DNA from: Bacillota bacterium
Lineage (GTDB): Bacteria > Bacillota > Clostridia > Christensenellales > Aristaeellaceae
Assembly (NCBI GenBank): GCA_023444095.1
Contig: JAEZRP010000013.1
Location: forward strand, 62,001-126,000
DNA length: 64,000 bases
Direction: 5' to 3'
Made by a program: the position numbers and the translations under genes. Of the stretch, positions 1-9,610 are shown in pieces. Within the stretch, counting starts at the first letter, position 1. Every line of letters starts with the position of its first letter. Under the pieces are notes generated by a model that saw only the letters and a program-made list of their open reading frames with translations, was not told the DNA's origin and did no database searches.

Positions 1-357
1 ATCGAGGAGTTCATCGCCCTCTCGGAGAATCCCCCGTCGCTCACGGAGGAGTTGCTCGATGGAATCGAACGGGACAGGCGCGAGCTCGCGGGCGCGTTCT
101 GCCGTGGCTGCGGCTACTGTCTGCCCTGCCCCGTCGGCATTCCGATCCACATGGCGAACCGCATGCGCGAGCTGCTCGCGCGCTCCCCCTCCCAGAACTG
201 GCTCTCCCCCGCGTGGCGGGAGGGCATGGAGAAGATTTCCGAGTGTACGACGTGCGGCGCGTGCGCGAAAAAGTGCCCGTACGGCCTCAAACCCTTCGAG
301 ACGCTGCCCGCACAGCTCGCGTCCTACCGCGCGTTCCTCGCGCAGAGCGGCGCATAA
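1..357 (+). CDS. Aldo/keto reductase with C-terminal ferredoxin domain (3' part)
   Basis: The reading frame is open from base 1, so the start and the TIM-barrel domain lie outside the window; 118 codons remain. This part carries two cysteine clusters, CRGCGYCLPCP and CTTCGACAKKCP, the pattern of a bacterial 4Fe-4S ferredoxin-like domain. That domain is the usual C-terminal extension of the anaerobic aldo/keto reductase family, which reduces carbonyl substrates in the cytoplasm. The stop codon overlaps the glpP start by one base (TAATG), so the two are probably translationally coupled. The substrate cannot be inferred. Confidence 0.85.
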   Translation: MEEFIALSENPPSLTEELLDGIERDRRELAGAFCRGCGYCLPCPVGIPIHMANRMRELLARSPSQNWLSPAWREGMEKISECTTCGACAKKCPYGLKPFETLPAQLASYRAFLAQSGA

Positions 358-923
358 TGGTCACGCGTCTCGTCACGGAACTGAGCAAGCATCCCGTCAT
401 CGCGGCCGCGCGCACCATGGATGCGGTGACGCGCGCGGCGCGCGCGCCCGTCGCGGCCGTGTTCATCCTCGGCGGCACGATCACGAACCTCAGGGAGATG
501 GTGACGCGCGCGCACGACGGACATAAATATGCTTTTTTGCACATCGACCTCGCCGAGGGCCTCGGGCGCGACGACGCGGCAGTCGAGTGGTGCGTGCGGG
601 AGCTGAAGGTGGACGGCGTCATTTCGACGCGTCCGTCGCTCATCCGGCGCGCTTCGGAACTCGGCGTCATTACTATCCAGCGGCTGTTTCTGATGGACTC
701 GCCGTCCTTCGAGCACGGCAAGCGGCTTCTGCGCGCGACGCCGCCGGAGATGGCCGAAGTCCTGCCCGGCATCGCCCCCAAGGCGGTCAGGGAGCTCTGC
801 GCCGCGCTCGACAAACCCGTGATCGCGGGCGGGATGATCTCCGAGAGGGGGGAGATTCTCGACGCGCTGAACGCGGGCGCGATTGCCGTTTCTGTCAGCG
901 ACGAAAGGCTGTGGACGCTATAG
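357..923 (+). CDS. glpP: Glycerol-3-phosphate responsive antiterminator
   Basis: 188 aa, full length for the GlpP family, which folds as a small TIM barrel. In Bacillus GlpP binds glycerol-3-phosphate and then the leader mRNA of glp genes, preventing termination. Family features visible are the N-terminal segment HPVIAAAR, the middle HIDLAEG followed by DGVISTR, and the C-terminal IAGGMISERGE. The ATG at 357 overlaps the upstream stop codon. The likely target in this window is the terminator in the leader of the glycerol-3-phosphate dehydrogenase operon (38494-38540). The phosphoesterase gene begins inside its 3' end. Confidence 0.9.
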   Translation: MVTRLVTELSKHPVIAAARTMDAVTRAARAPVAAVFILGGTITNLREMVTRAHDGHKYAFLHIDLAEGLGRDDAAVEWCVRELKVDGVISTRPSLIRRASELGVITIQRLFLMDSPSFEHGKRLLRATPPEMAEVLPGIAPKAVRELCAALDKPVIAGGMISERGEILDALNAGAIAVSVSDERLWTL

Positions 924-1663
924 ACAGGTATCTGCATGTCGGCTGGAACCCCATGCCGACCGTCGAGTGCGCCGCGCTGACCGGACCGCTCCCCCGCGGC
1001 TTCCGCATTGCCTTCGCGGCGGACTTCCACATCAGAAGCTCCACCTCCGACGCCCACCTCGATCGCCTCTGCGGCCTGTTGAGCGGCATGAAGGCGGACC
1101 TGCTGCTGCTCGGCGGCGATTACGGGGAGACGAAGGCCGCGGCGCGCAGACTCTTTGACGCGCTCTCCCGCCTGCGCTTTCCGTGCGCCGCGTATGCGGC
1201 GGTCGGCAATAACGACGCAGAATGCTTCGAGGACAGGGACGAGCTTCGCGCAGCCGCCCGCGTGCCGCTTCTCGTCAACGCGTCCGCGCGCGTGCGCGTC
1301 GCGGACAGGGTCCTCGAGATCGGCGGCGTGGACGAAATGAAGCATGGAAATCCCGACGCGCGCGGCCTGTTTTCAACGGAAGCGGACTACCGGGTCCTCC
1401 TCTCCCACTACCCCGTGATTCCGGATTTCGGAGGCGGCGCGCCCGCCGACCTCATCCTCTCCGGCCACACCCACGGCGGCCAGGTGAACCTTCTGGGCTT
1501 CACTTCCTACTCCCTCGGCTTCGAACGCGGAAAAGCCGCGCACCTCGCGGGACTTCGGGAATACGGCGGGAGAAAGCTCTTCGTCTCAACCGGAATCGGC
1601 ATGAGCAAACTTCCCCTGCGCGTCGGCGCCATGCCGCGCGTCCACGTTTTTGAATTTCAATAA
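911..1663 (+). CDS. Calcineurin-like metallophosphoesterase
   Basis: 250 aa from a GTG at 911, chosen because an AAAGG stretch lies just upstream; ATG 953 is an alternative. The dinuclear metal signature is present in order: DFH, GGDY, GNND, SHYPV and GHTHGGQ, as in YkuE-like phosphodiesterases. No membrane segment is evident, so it is probably cytoplasmic. It overlaps glpP by 13 bases and closes the reductase-glpP-phosphoesterase operon. The substrate is unknown; glycerol-phosphate or phospholipid metabolism would fit the company of glpP but is only a guess. Confidence 0.85.
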   Translation: MDAIDRYLHVGWNPMPTVECAALTGPLPRGFRIAFAADFHIRSSTSDAHLDRLCGLLSGMKADLLLLGGDYGETKAAARRLFDALSRLRFPCAAYAAVGNNDAECFEDRDELRAAARVPLLVNASARVRVADRVLEIGGVDEMKHGNPDARGLFSTEADYRVLLSHYPVIPDFGGGAPADLILSGHTHGGQVNLLGFTSYSLGFERGKAAHLAGLREYGGRKLFVSTGIGMSKLPLRVGAMPRVHVFEFQ

Positions 1664-1687
1664 GCAGTTTTTTCCGCCCCCAGGCTG

Positions 1688-1716
1688 TTGACATCTCCGC
1701 TCCTTGCCGCTATAAT
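1688..1716 (+). promoter_or_regulatory. Consensus vegetative promoter of the 6S RNA
   Basis: TTGACA at 1688-1693, 17-base spacer, TATAAT at 1711-1716: a perfect housekeeping promoter. Transcription should begin near 1723. No ribosome binding site or ORF follows, as expected for an RNA gene. Confidence 0.85.
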
Positions 1717-1722
1717 AGGAGC

Positions 1723-1941
1723 CGGAAAACATCCTGTGGTGTGCGTAACGCCGATGCTTTTACCCACATATCACAAAAAGGTTTCCGGGTCGGTTCGCAG
1801 CTGTCAGGCCCCCGATTTTCGCCAGGGGAAGACAATAAGCGGTCGCAGGTTACCGCCCTGCCGAGAGGCGGGTGATAAAGCAAAGGCGAGCGGCATTTAC
1901 GGGATTACATTTGGGGAGTCCGCATGGCGGGCTCCCGTTTT
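1723..1941 (+). ncRNA. ssrS: 6S RNA
   Basis: About 220 nt with no credible ORF, between a perfect promoter and a terminator. The ends of the mature part pair: ATCCTGT at 1731-1737 with ACGGGAT near 1899-1905. Inside, GCTTTTACCC (1755-1764) pairs with GGGTGATAAAGC (1870-1881). The 3' segment GGCGAGCGGCATTTACGGGAT resembles the 3' end of E. coli 6S RNA, and the GGTGTGCG near the 5' end is typical. This rod with a central open region is the 6S architecture, which mimics an open promoter and binds sigma-A RNA polymerase in stationary phase. The call rests on structure and remembered sequence, not on a covariance search. Confidence 0.7.
1914..1941 (+). terminator. Rho-independent terminator of the 6S RNA
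   Basis: A 10-bp stem (1914-1923 with 1927-1936, one G-U pair), an ATG triloop, then TTTT at 1938-1941. It may also stop the convergent acetyltransferase transcript. Confidence 0.75.
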
Positions 1942-1994
1942 CGTGAGAAAGGCATGCGCGTGCCGGACGCCGCAGCGGCGGCCCCCGACCCCCT

Positions 1995-2468
1995 TCATGT
2001 GGGCTCCTTTTCCTTCCTGTACCAAACCAGCGTCATCCGCTCGTTGACGACCTCGCTTTCTCCCGTCAGCCGGTACCCCATCTTCTCGTACAGATGGCAG
2101 TTCCCAGCCTCCTCGCGGATGGTTTCGAGCTCCCACACGCGCTTTTCAGAATGCAGGCGCTCGACCTCGCGAAGCGCGGCCTGCATGATGCCCCTTCCCT
2201 GTCGCTCCGGTACGACGTACAGGGGCCCCAAGAGCACGCAATCCCTATTAAGCCGAATCCGAAGGCCGCCGACGGGCGCGCCATCCTCCCGTATGAGGAA
2301 GTACGCCGTATTCTCCTGCCGCAAGCGGGCAAACGTCTTTGTCATCGGCTCGTTGGCGGGACTCGTCGCGTAGTCCCGGTATTTCACGAGAAGCCGCCGG
2401 AACGCGCGCAGCTGCATCTCATACAAAAGCCGCGCGTCCTCCTCGGACGCGCGGGTGAGCGACACCAT
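1995..2468 (-). CDS. GNAT family N-acetyltransferase
   Basis: 157 aa, a single GNAT domain transferring an acetyl group from acetyl-CoA to an unknown amine. The acetyl-CoA motif A is visible as VVPERQGRGIMQ, followed by the C-terminal YEKMGYR segment typical of the fold. The ATG overlaps the asnS stop codon by one base (TGATG), so it is translated from the asnS mRNA. It converges on the 6S RNA gene. The substrate is not predictable. Confidence 0.85.
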   Translation of the reverse strand: MVSLTRASEEDARLLYEMQLRAFRRLLVKYRDYATSPANEPMTKTFARLRQENTAYFLIREDGAPVGGLRIRLNRDCVLLGPLYVVPERQGRGIMQAALREVERLHSEKRVWELETIREEAGNCHLYEKMGYRLTGESEVVNERMTLVWYRKEKEPT

Positions 2469-3865
2469 CAGAACTCCGCGTTCTGCGTCGTTCGCGGGAA
2501 CGGCAGAACGTCGCGGATGTTGGAGATTCCGGTCAGGTACATCACCATGCGCTCGAAGCCCATGCCAAACCCGGCATGCGGCGCGGTGCCGTACTTTCTG
2601 AGCTCAAGATACCACCAGTAGTCCTCGGGGTTCATCCCCAGCTCCTCGATGCGCGCCTTCAGCACGTCGTAGCGCTCCTCGCGCTGGCTCCCGCCGCAAA
2701 GCTCCCCGATGCCGGGCACGAGAAGGTCCGCCGCCGCGACGGTCTTCCCGTCGTCGTTCATGCGCATGTAGAACGCCTTGATCTCCTTCGGATAGTCCGT
2801 CACAAACACGGGCCGCCCGAAGTGCTTCTCGGTGAGGTATCTTTCGTGCTCGGTCTGGAGATCGCACCCCCAGTATACCGGGTACTCAAACGCCTGGCCG
2901 CTGTCTTTGAGAATCCCGATCGCGTCGGTGTAGGAAACGCGCCCGAAGTCCGCGTTCACGACCGCAGTCAGCCGCTCGACGAGCCCCTTGTCGACAAAGC
3001 CGTTCAGGAAATCCATCTCTTCCGGGCATTCCTCGAGCACCGCCGAGATGACATACTTGATCATCTCCTCCTCGAGGCATAGGTCGTCCTCGAGGTCCGC
3101 AAAGGCGATCTCCGGCTCAATCATCCAGAATTCCGCCGCGTGCCGGGCGGTATAGCTGACCTCGGCGCGGAACGTCGGCCCGAATGTATAGATGTTCCGA
3201 AACGCCATCGCGAAGATTTCGCCGTTCAGCTGACCCGAGACGGTCAAGGAAACGGGCTTTCCAAAGAAGTCCTTGGAGAAGTCCACCTGTCCGTCCTCGG
3301 TCTTGGGCGGGTCGCCCGCGTCGAGGGTGGTCACGCGGAACATCTCGCCCGCGCCCTCGGCATCCGCGCCCGTGATGAGGGGCGTGTGGACATAAAGGTA
3401 GCCCTTGTCGTGGAAAAAGCGGTGAATGGCCTGGGCGGCAACGGAGCGCACGCGGTAGGCGCACTGAAACAGGTTCGCGCGCGGCCGGAGGTGCTGGATC
3501 GTGCGCAGGTACTCGAGCGTGTGGCGCTTCTTCTGAAGCGGATAGTCGCTCGGGCTTTCGCCGACGATTTTGATCTGGTCGGCCTTCATCTCAAAAGGCT
3601 GCTTCATATCGGGCGTCGGAACGATCGTCCCCGTGCACTCGAGCGCCGCGCCGACGGAGATGCCCTTGACGATCTCGCGATAATTGTTCAGCCTGCCCTC
3701 CTCGAGCACAACCTGCAGGTTGCGGAAATAGCTCCCGTCGTTCAGCTCGACGAACGCAAACGCCTTCGATTCCCGGCTCGTCCGCACCCATCCCTGCACG
3801 GTGACGTCTTTGACGTCCGCGCCCGGAACGGCGGCGAAGAGGTCCTTTATCAAGGTAACCGCCAT
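2468..3865 (-). CDS. asnS: Asparaginyl-tRNA synthetase
   Basis: 465 aa from ATG 3865, preceded by AGAAGGAGG; a longer frame upstream lacks a ribosome binding site. The N-terminal OB fold (VQGWVRTSR) binds the anticodon. The class II catalytic core follows, with motif 2 ([21 protein letters not shown]) and motif 3 ([15 protein letters not shown]). The motif 2 sequence [11 protein letters not shown] fits AsnRS rather than AspRS. It charges tRNA-Asn in the cytoplasm. It has its own promoter at 3943-3971 and is followed by an overlapping acetyltransferase gene. The leader is only about 70 nt, too short for a T-box. Confidence 0.96.
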   Translation of the reverse strand: MAVTLIKDLFAAVPGADVKDVTVQGWVRTSRESKAFAFVELNDGSYFRNLQVVLEEGRLNNYREIVKGISVGAALECTGTIVPTPDMKQPFEMKADQIKIVGESPSDYPLQKKRHTLEYLRTIQHLRPRANLFQCAYRVRSVAAQAIHRFFHDKGYLYVHTPLITGADAEGAGEMFRVTTLDAGDPPKTEDGQVDFSKDFFGKPVSLTVSGQLNGEIFAMAFRNIYTFGPTFRAEVSYTARHAAEFWMIEPEIAFADLEDDLCLEEEMIKYVISAVLEECPEEMDFLNGFVDKGLVERLTAVVNADFGRVSYTDAIGILKDSGQAFEYPVYWGCDLQTEHERYLTEKHFGRPVFVTDYPKEIKAFYMRMNDDGKTVAAADLLVPGIGELCGGSQREERYDVLKARIEELGMNPEDYWWYLELRKYGTAPHAGFGMGFERMVMYLTGISNIRDVLPFPRTTQNAEF

Positions 3866-3942
3866 AAGCATCCTCCTTCTTCCCGATTCTTCTTGCCTAC
3901 AGTCCGCGCGGACGGCTTTCACCCGTGCGAATCATACTCGCC

Positions 3943-3971
3943 ATTATATTCTCTCGCGTGAATCATGTAAA
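3943..3971 (-). promoter_or_regulatory. asnS promoter
   Basis: On the minus strand: TTTACA (3971-3966), 17-base spacer, TATAAT (3948-3943) followed by GG. Predicted start near 3936. It lies in the gap between the MFS gene and asnS. Confidence 0.8.
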
Positions 3972-3982
3972 GCCAATGTTTG

Positions 3983-5419
3983 TTAATCGTTCCCCTTCAC
4001 CCTGCCGCGTATGCGCCGCCGCGCAAGTTGATCGCGAAAGCGCAACCGCGCCTGCATGGCGCCTTCCCGCGCGCCGCCCAAAAACTCCCGCACGCTCGAC
4101 GCTCCGGTTTCGACGATGCGCGGCACGAAGAGGAAGAGAACCGCCAGCCGGAGAATGCTCGAGAATGCGAAAAGGTAGTTGTACCTGGTAAGCGTCCAGC
4201 CCAGAAGCGTCACGTGCAGGGGTTCGAGCCTCAGAAGCACGTTGTCGAGAAGCCAGCCGCCCGCAAAGCTTCCGAACGCGGAGCCAAGAAGCTGGGTAAA
4301 CATGAAGTACACCGCGAAGTACATGGATTTGTTTTCTCCGCTCGCCTGTCCCATGAACAAGTTCTGCGTGCCCAGATCGTACGCGCACCAAGTCGCGCCG
4401 GAGAGCATGTTTAGGAGGATCACCGGCAGGTAGTTCCCCTTCCCGATCACCAGCCAGAAAAGAGGCATGATCGCCACGAAGAACCCGCCCACCTTGATGG
4501 TCGGCTTCGACCCGAATCGGTCGAGCGCCCGCCCCCAGCGCGTCACGACGAGGATCAGCGCCAGATTGCCCGCGATCTGGGTATAAAGCGTGATCTGCAG
4601 GCTCGTCATTTTCATGTTTCCCTGCATGTAGACGTTGAAATACGGCGCGGCGAGGTTCACGGAAAAAAGGAACAGCGTTGTGAGCGTCACGATCCGCATG
4701 TAGCGCCCGTCCGATAGCACGGAACGCATCATGGAAAAGACGGGCTTCTTCTTCGGCGTCTCCCGCATGGGCGGCAGCTTCATGAAGACGAAGCAGCAGA
4801 TGTCGAGCGTCCCCATCACGCCCGCGATCAGAAAGGCCGCCGAATAGCCCGGCATGCCCGGCATGGCGTCAAGCAGCATGCCGATCAGGATCCCCACGAC
4901 CAGCGCGGTGATCGTCGCGACGCGGCTCCTCGCCGCGAAGTAGCGGCCCCGGATGCGGATCGGGATTACATCGTCGCAGATCGAGAAGAACGCGACGTTC
5001 ATAAACGGCATCATCGCCGCGCTCGCGAACACCAGAACACCGGCGATCCACGCGCGCAAATGCGACGCGTCCATCGGAACGACGTAGGGTACCAGCGCGA
5101 ACGGAATCCACGAGACGCGCTGAACTAGCCCCGTCACGATGAACAGCTTCTTGCGCTTGAGCGTCTTTTCCATGTAATAGGAGGCGATGAACTGGAACGC
5201 GTTCGCGAGCGACGGAAGCGCCAAAAGCACCCCGTACACCGTGTCGCTCACGCCCAGTTCCTTCCAGTAGCCGGTGAACGCGATTCCGTTCGTGACGTTT
5301 GCCCACACCATGCCGCCCATGACCGCCACGATCAGAAGGCGCATGGTAAGGATCGTATCCTTCGTAAGCCCGCGCGGGTCAATGACGCGGAATTTTTCCT
5401 TGACGCTTAACCAGTTCAT
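3983..5419 (-). CDS. MFS transporter
   Basis: 478 aa with about 12 hydrophobic segments (for example LLIVAVMGGMVWANV near residue 30), the size and pattern of a major facilitator permease. A central cytoplasmic loop around residues 215-235 (PPMRETPKKKP) separates the two halves. It starts 6 bases after the stop codon of another MFS gene, so the two are cotranscribed behind murG. They share layout and some local similarity (ARSRVAT, GGxxLD), suggesting an old duplication or a heteromeric pair. The substrate is unknown. Confidence 0.85.
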   Translation of the reverse strand: MNWLSVKEKFRVIDPRGLTKDTILTMRLLIVAVMGGMVWANVTNGIAFTGYWKELGVSDTVYGVLLALPSLANAFQFIASYYMEKTLKRKKLFIVTGLVQRVSWIPFALVPYVVPMDASHLRAWIAGVLVFASAAMMPFMNVAFFSICDDVIPIRIRGRYFAARSRVATITALVVGILIGMLLDAMPGMPGYSAAFLIAGVMGTLDICCFVFMKLPPMRETPKKKPVFSMMRSVLSDGRYMRIVTLTTLFLFSVNLAAPYFNVYMQGNMKMTSLQITLYTQIAGNLALILVVTRWGRALDRFGSKPTIKVGGFFVAIMPLFWLVIGKGNYLPVILLNMLSGATWCAYDLGTQNLFMGQASGENKSMYFAVYFMFTQLLGSAFGSFAGGWLLDNVLLRLEPLHVTLLGWTLTRYNYLFAFSSILRLAVLFLFVPRIVETGASSVREFLGGAREGAMQARLRFRDQLARRRIRGRVKGND

Positions 5420-5425
5420 ACGGCC

Positions 5426-6697
5426 TCACGCAAGCCGCTGCGACGCGGGCAGCGGGCTTTCCTTCGAAATAAAGTAGCGATGGGTCCGAACCGCGCCCGC
5501 GATTCCGCAAAGGAGCATGATCAGATACACCGGCCAGAACGCCCAGTCGGCGATCGCCCCGGCGATGGTCGTACCAAACGTGGCCGGTGCGGTAATGATG
5601 GAGGTAAGAACGATATGGTTCGCGCGCTCATTTTCGTCCACGATGGCGATCACGTGCTGGGTAAAGGCATTGTTCGCGACGTATGTAAACTTAATGAGCA
5701 CCATCGCGGCAGAGAGGCAAAGCATGACGCTCACCCCCATGCGCGCGCACGCGAATGCGGCGAAGTTGAGAAGCGCGCACAGGATGCCCGCGATCTGGCC
5801 CATCATCATCATCGTCGGGTAGTTCGTGCGCCTGCTCACCCGCGACCAGAAAAAGCCCGCCAAGATCTGCCCGGCAAAGGGCATGTACACGAGGAGGGAG
5901 AGCTGGTATTCGCTGAGTCCACTCAGTTGGCCGAACTTATAGTTGATGGGCGCGGAGATGAGCGTGAACGTGAAAAGGATGCGCGCGATAATGGCTTCGC
6001 GCACGCCGCGATTTTTTACGATCAAGGGCGCGAGCTCGCGCACGTATTGGGCGGGACTTTTCACAGGCTCGTCGGGCGCGCTGGGGTGCGGAAGGTCCCT
6101 GAACATGAGGATCATCGCCGCCGAAAGCACGAAAACCGCCCCGCTCAAAAAGAAGATGAGCGTGAAGCGATCCGTCTTGGGGAGGGCGGAGGTCAGAATT
6201 TTCTGGAGCGCGAAGCCCACGAAGACGCCGATGCCGCCGCAGATCGACTGCTGCAGGGAAAGCACCTCGCCGCGCTTCTGAAGCGGCAGCGTGCGCGCGA
6301 GGACCTGCGTCCAGCAGAGTCCGACGAACCCGTCCAGCGTAAAGATCACGGCGTAGGCCGCGATGAACAGCCACGCGGCGAGCGGCCCGCCGACGCCCGC
6401 GAGCAGCAGGCAAGCGAACACAAGGAGCAGCGCGCGACTCAAAAACGCCATCTTCGCCATGAACGGTAGCTGCCGCCTGATCCGGTGCACGAAAAGCCCG
6501 CACACAAACTCGCCCACGTAAAACGCGAGCGAGCTCATGGTGGCGGCGAGCCCCGCGAGCGCCACGGAGCCCGATGTAAAATCAATGAATTCGGCGACGA
6601 CCGTCTCGTTTGGGATGAAGGAAAGCGCGGTGTAGAACAGCGCCCCCTCGAGCACCATGAAGACGGAGTTGCGCCTGACGATCCTTTGTGCGTCCAT
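5426..6697 (-). CDS. MFS transporter
   Basis: 423 aa, about 12 membrane helices, MFS fold. The loop between helices 6 and 7 carries the charged stretch RDLPHPSAPDEPVKSP around residues 200-215. It sits 21 bases after murG and 6 bases before the second MFS gene, in a murG-MFS-MFS operon. Proximity to murG could hint at cell-wall precursor or sugar transport, but nothing in the protein shows that directly. Confidence 0.85.
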   Translation of the reverse strand: MDAQRIVRRNSVFMVLEGALFYTALSFIPNETVVAEFIDFTSGSVALAGLAATMSSLAFYVGEFVCGLFVHRIRRQLPFMAKMAFLSRALLLVFACLLLAGVGGPLAAWLFIAAYAVIFTLDGFVGLCWTQVLARTLPLQKRGEVLSLQQSICGGIGVFVGFALQKILTSALPKTDRFTLIFFLSGAVFVLSAAMILMFRDLPHPSAPDEPVKSPAQYVRELAPLIVKNRGVREAIIARILFTFTLISAPINYKFGQLSGLSEYQLSLLVYMPFAGQILAGFFWSRVSRRTNYPTMMMMGQIAGILCALLNFAAFACARMGVSVMLCLSAAMVLIKFTYVANNAFTQHVIAIVDENERANHIVLTSIITAPATFGTTIAGAIADWAFWPVYLIMLLCGIAGAVRTHRYFISKESPLPASQRLA

Positions 6698-6718
6698 TTG
6701 TACCCCGACTGCGAATGC

Positions 6719-7786
6719 TTATTTCTTGGCGGCCTTGTCGATTTCGCGGAGCACGTTTTCAAGCCCGTTCGCGCAGGGTTCGCGGTCCATCGCCTCGTAG
6801 AGCGGGCCGCGTCCGGCGTAAAGCCTGATGATCGCGTCGTAGAGCGTCTTCCCGTTCAGTTCCTCCTGCATGAGCCTGTGCGCGAGGCCGCGCTCGACGA
6901 AGGACTGCGCGTTCACGATCTGGTCGCCCCGGCTCGCGCCTTTGGGGTACGGGATGAGGAGCGCGGGCTTCCGAAGCGCCACAATCTCGCAGAGCGTATT
7001 CGCGCCCGCGCGGGAAACGAGAACGTCCGCGCACGCATAGGCGTCCGCCATATCCTCGTCGAGATATTCGCATTGGGCATAGTTTTTTGTGCCCTCGACC
7101 GACGCGTTAAAGTTGCCGGGGCCGCAGAGATGCAGCACCTGAAAGGACTCGGTGAGCTTTTGCAGCGCCTCCACCACGGCATTGTTGATCGCGACCGCAC
7201 CACTCGAACCCCCGGTCACCATGACCACCGGGATGCCGTCCTTGAACCCGAAACGCTTGAGTCCGCGCTTCCGGTCGCCCTTGAGGATTTCAGGGCGGAT
7301 GGGCGTGCCCGTGTAAAGGCCCTTCGGCCCCGCCAGCTTCGCGGCCTCTGGGAACGTACAGCAGAGTACATTCACAAAAGGAGACGTCAACCGGTTCGCG
7401 AGCCCGGGCGTCATGTCCGATTCGTGGCTGACGACGGGAACCCCGTTCAGCCGCGCACCGTAGACCACGGGGACGGACACGAAGCCGCCTTTTGAGAACA
7501 CGACGTTCGGCTTGAGCTCCCTGATCAATTTCCGCGCCTGCGCCACACCCTTGACGACGCGGAATGGATCTGTCAGATTTTTGGGATCAACATACCTCCG
7601 GAGCTTTCCGCAAGCGACGGCATGATAGGTAACGCCCTCGATGGGCGAGACGAGTCGCTCTTCGACGGAGTCGGCCGCGCCGATGTAATGCACATCCCAG
7701 CCGTCCTGGAGAAGCCTCGGAATCAGCGCCAGATTCGGCGTCACATGTCCCGCCGTTCCCCCACCGGTCAAAACGATCCTCTTCAT
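6719..7786 (-). CDS. murG: UDP-GlcNAc:lipid-I GlcNAc transferase
   Basis: 355 aa from ATG 7786, where the glycine-rich GGGTAGHVTPNLAL loop begins 7 residues in. MurG adds GlcNAc to lipid I on the inner membrane face to make lipid II. The donor-binding C-terminal half shows SRAGANTLCEIVALRKP and PYPKGASRGDQ. The acceptor-side motif is HESDMTPGLAN rather than the commoner HEQN. It lies outside any dcw cluster, divergent from dnaX, with a downstream pair of MFS transporters in the same operon. An extended -10 promoter lies at 7893-7901. Confidence 0.92.
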   Translation of the reverse strand: MKRIVLTGGGTAGHVTPNLALIPRLLQDGWDVHYIGAADSVEERLVSPIEGVTYHAVACGKLRRYVDPKNLTDPFRVVKGVAQARKLIRELKPNVVFSKGGFVSVPVVYGARLNGVPVVSHESDMTPGLANRLTSPFVNVLCCTFPEAAKLAGPKGLYTGTPIRPEILKGDRKRGLKRFGFKDGIPVVMVTGGSSGAVAINNAVVEALQKLTESFQVLHLCGPGNFNASVEGTKNYAQCEYLDEDMADAYACADVLVSRAGANTLCEIVALRKPALLIPYPKGASRGDQIVNAQSFVERGLAHRLMQEELNGKTLYDAIIRLYAGRGPLYEAMDREPCANGLENVLREIDKAAKK

Positions 7787-7892
7787 TCGATCAATCCCTC
7801 GCCGCTTTGCGGCCAAACGATATCTTGTTTCCCGGCGTGCCGGTCCCATACGCGACCCGCCGACCCGGAACCCGCGCGCGGATTCCTAAGCC

Positions 7893-7901
7893 ATTATATC
7901 A
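7893..7901 (-). promoter_or_regulatory. murG promoter (extended -10)
   Basis: Minus-strand TGATATAAT followed by GG: an extended -10 element with no good -35, about 100 bases upstream of murG in the divergent murG-dnaX gap. Confidence 0.6.
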
Positions 7902-8000
7902 CGGGGGCGGCAAAAAAGTTTTTCATTTGCTGTAAAACTTCTTTTGTTTTTGCAGATTTTGATTTATCATGTTATTGATACGGATACGGGAGGTGCGAGC

Positions 8001-9608
8001 ATGGCATATCAGGCGCTCTACAGGGCGTGGCGTCCCCAGACATTCGCGGAAATCTTCGGGCAGGACGCGATTGTAAGGACGCTCGAGCGGCAGATTCTCT
8101 CCAAGAGGATCGCGCACGCCTACCTGTTCTGCGGCCCGCGCGGCACGGGCAAGACATCGGCCGCGAAGGTGTTCGCCCGCGCGATCAACTGCCTGGATGA
8201 AACAAGCCCCGAGCCCTGCGGCGCGTGCGAATCGTGCGTGGCACTCCAGCAGGAGAGTTCCATGGACGTCGTCGAGATCGACGCCGCGTCCAACAACGGC
8301 GTGGACGAGATTCGCGACCTGCGCGAAAGGGTCAAGTATCCCCCCGCGATCGCGAAATACAAGGTTTACATCATCGACGAGGTGCACATGCTCTCGACGG
8401 GCGCCTTTAACGCGCTTCTCAAGACCCTTGAGGAGCCGCCCGCCCACGCGGTGTTCATCCTCGCGACCACGGAGCCGCAGCGCCTCCCCGCCACCATCCT
8501 CTCCCGCTGTCAGCGGTTCGATTTCAGGCGGATCGGCGTGGAGACCATCGTTGAAAAGCTGATGATCGTTCTGGGCGGCATCGGCCGCGAGGCGGAGGAC
8601 GGTGCGCTCTACGAGATCGCGCGCGCGGCGGAGGGCGCGCTGCGCGACGCGCTGTCGCTCCTCGACGTCTGCCTTTCCTATACGGATTCCGTCGTGACCG
8701 AGACGCTCGCGCGGGATATCCTCGGAACCTCCGGCAGGGCGTTCCTGTTTTCCTTCTTCGACGCGCTCGTCGACTGCGACGCGAAATACTGCCTCGAGGC
8801 GATCGCGGAGGCGATGGACACGGGCCGCGATCCGCAGGTATTCGCCCGCGACGTCGTGACCCACGCGCGCACGGCACTTCTCGCAGGCATCGTGGAAGAC
8901 AGCCTCGAGAGGCTCACGGAAATTACGGCGGAGGACGCCGCGCGCTTCCGCGCGCTCGCGGAACGAACGCCGCGCGAGAAGCTGACCCGGGTCATGGAGC
9001 TTTTCATGAAGGCGGAACCGGACATGAAGTGGGCGACCCAACCGCGCACGATCCTGGAGCTATGCGCCGTGCGCGCCTGCCACCCGGAGGCGGAGCGGGA
9101 CGCGAGCCTCGAGGAGCGGGTTGCGAGGATTGAGGCCGCGCTCAAAGACGGCGTCGCCGTCCGGTCCGCTCCACTTGAGGGAGTCGCAGGGAACCCCGCC
9201 TCCGCACCGATGTCGGAACCATTGAAAAAGCCAGTTGAAGCGCCGAAATCCATGCCCGCGAACGCCGTCGCGCCGCCGAAGGAGTATCTCGACGCCATCT
9301 CCGCCGTGACGGGCGAAAACCCGTCCGTCAAGGGGCCTGTCGCCGCAATGGTGTTCGTCGGAATCGCGGACGGCGTCGCGCAAGTGGAGTTCCCGAAAAA
9401 AAGCATGATGTTCATGAAGGTGCTGGAACGAAAGACCGAACTCTTCGACGCCGCGCTCACCAAAGCGTTCGGAGCGCCGATGAGGATCTCCATGGCGCTC
9501 GAAGGCGCGGCGCGGCCCGCGGCGAAGACGACGCCCGCCCCCGCGAAGGGAGTCATTGAGCAGTCGTACGACATCTTCGGCCGAGAAAACATCGAGCTCA
9601 CGGAGTAA
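8001..9608 (+). CDS. dnaX: DNA polymerase III subunit gamma/tau
   Basis: 535 aa from ATG 8001 behind GGGAGGTG. It is the clamp-loader ATPase of the replisome. The N-terminal AAA+ domain has Walker A GPRGTGKT (about residues 45-52), a four-cysteine zinc module (CLDETSPEPCGACESC), Walker B IDEVHML, and the arginine-finger segment SRCQRFDF. From about residue 380 a less conserved tail matches the tau region. The usual partners ybaB and recR do not follow; an M3 peptidase starts 2 bases after the stop codon instead. Confidence 0.95.
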   Translation: MAYQALYRAWRPQTFAEIFGQDAIVRTLERQILSKRIAHAYLFCGPRGTGKTSAAKVFARAINCLDETSPEPCGACESCVALQQESSMDVVEIDAASNNGVDEIRDLRERVKYPPAIAKYKVYIIDEVHMLSTGAFNALLKTLEEPPAHAVFILATTEPQRLPATILSRCQRFDFRRIGVETIVEKLMIVLGGIGREAEDGALYEIARAAEGALRDALSLLDVCLSYTDSVVTETLARDILGTSGRAFLFSFFDALVDCDAKYCLEAIAEAMDTGRDPQVFARDVVTHARTALLAGIVEDSLERLTEITAEDAARFRALAERTPREKLTRVMELFMKAEPDMKWATQPRTILELCAVRACHPEAERDASLEERVARIEAALKDGVAVRSAPLEGVAGNPASAPMSEPLKKPVEAPKSMPANAVAPPKEYLDAISAVTGENPSVKGPVAAMVFVGIADGVAQVEFPKKSMMFMKVLERKTELFDAALTKAFGAPMRISMALEGAARPAAKTTPAPAKGVIEQSYDIFGRENIELTE

Positions 9609-9610
9609 CC

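Noticed and set aside
3865..3983. T-box riboswitch before asnS
   Set aside because: The leader from the predicted start to the ATG is only about 70 nt and has no terminator-antiterminator pair or T-box sequence.
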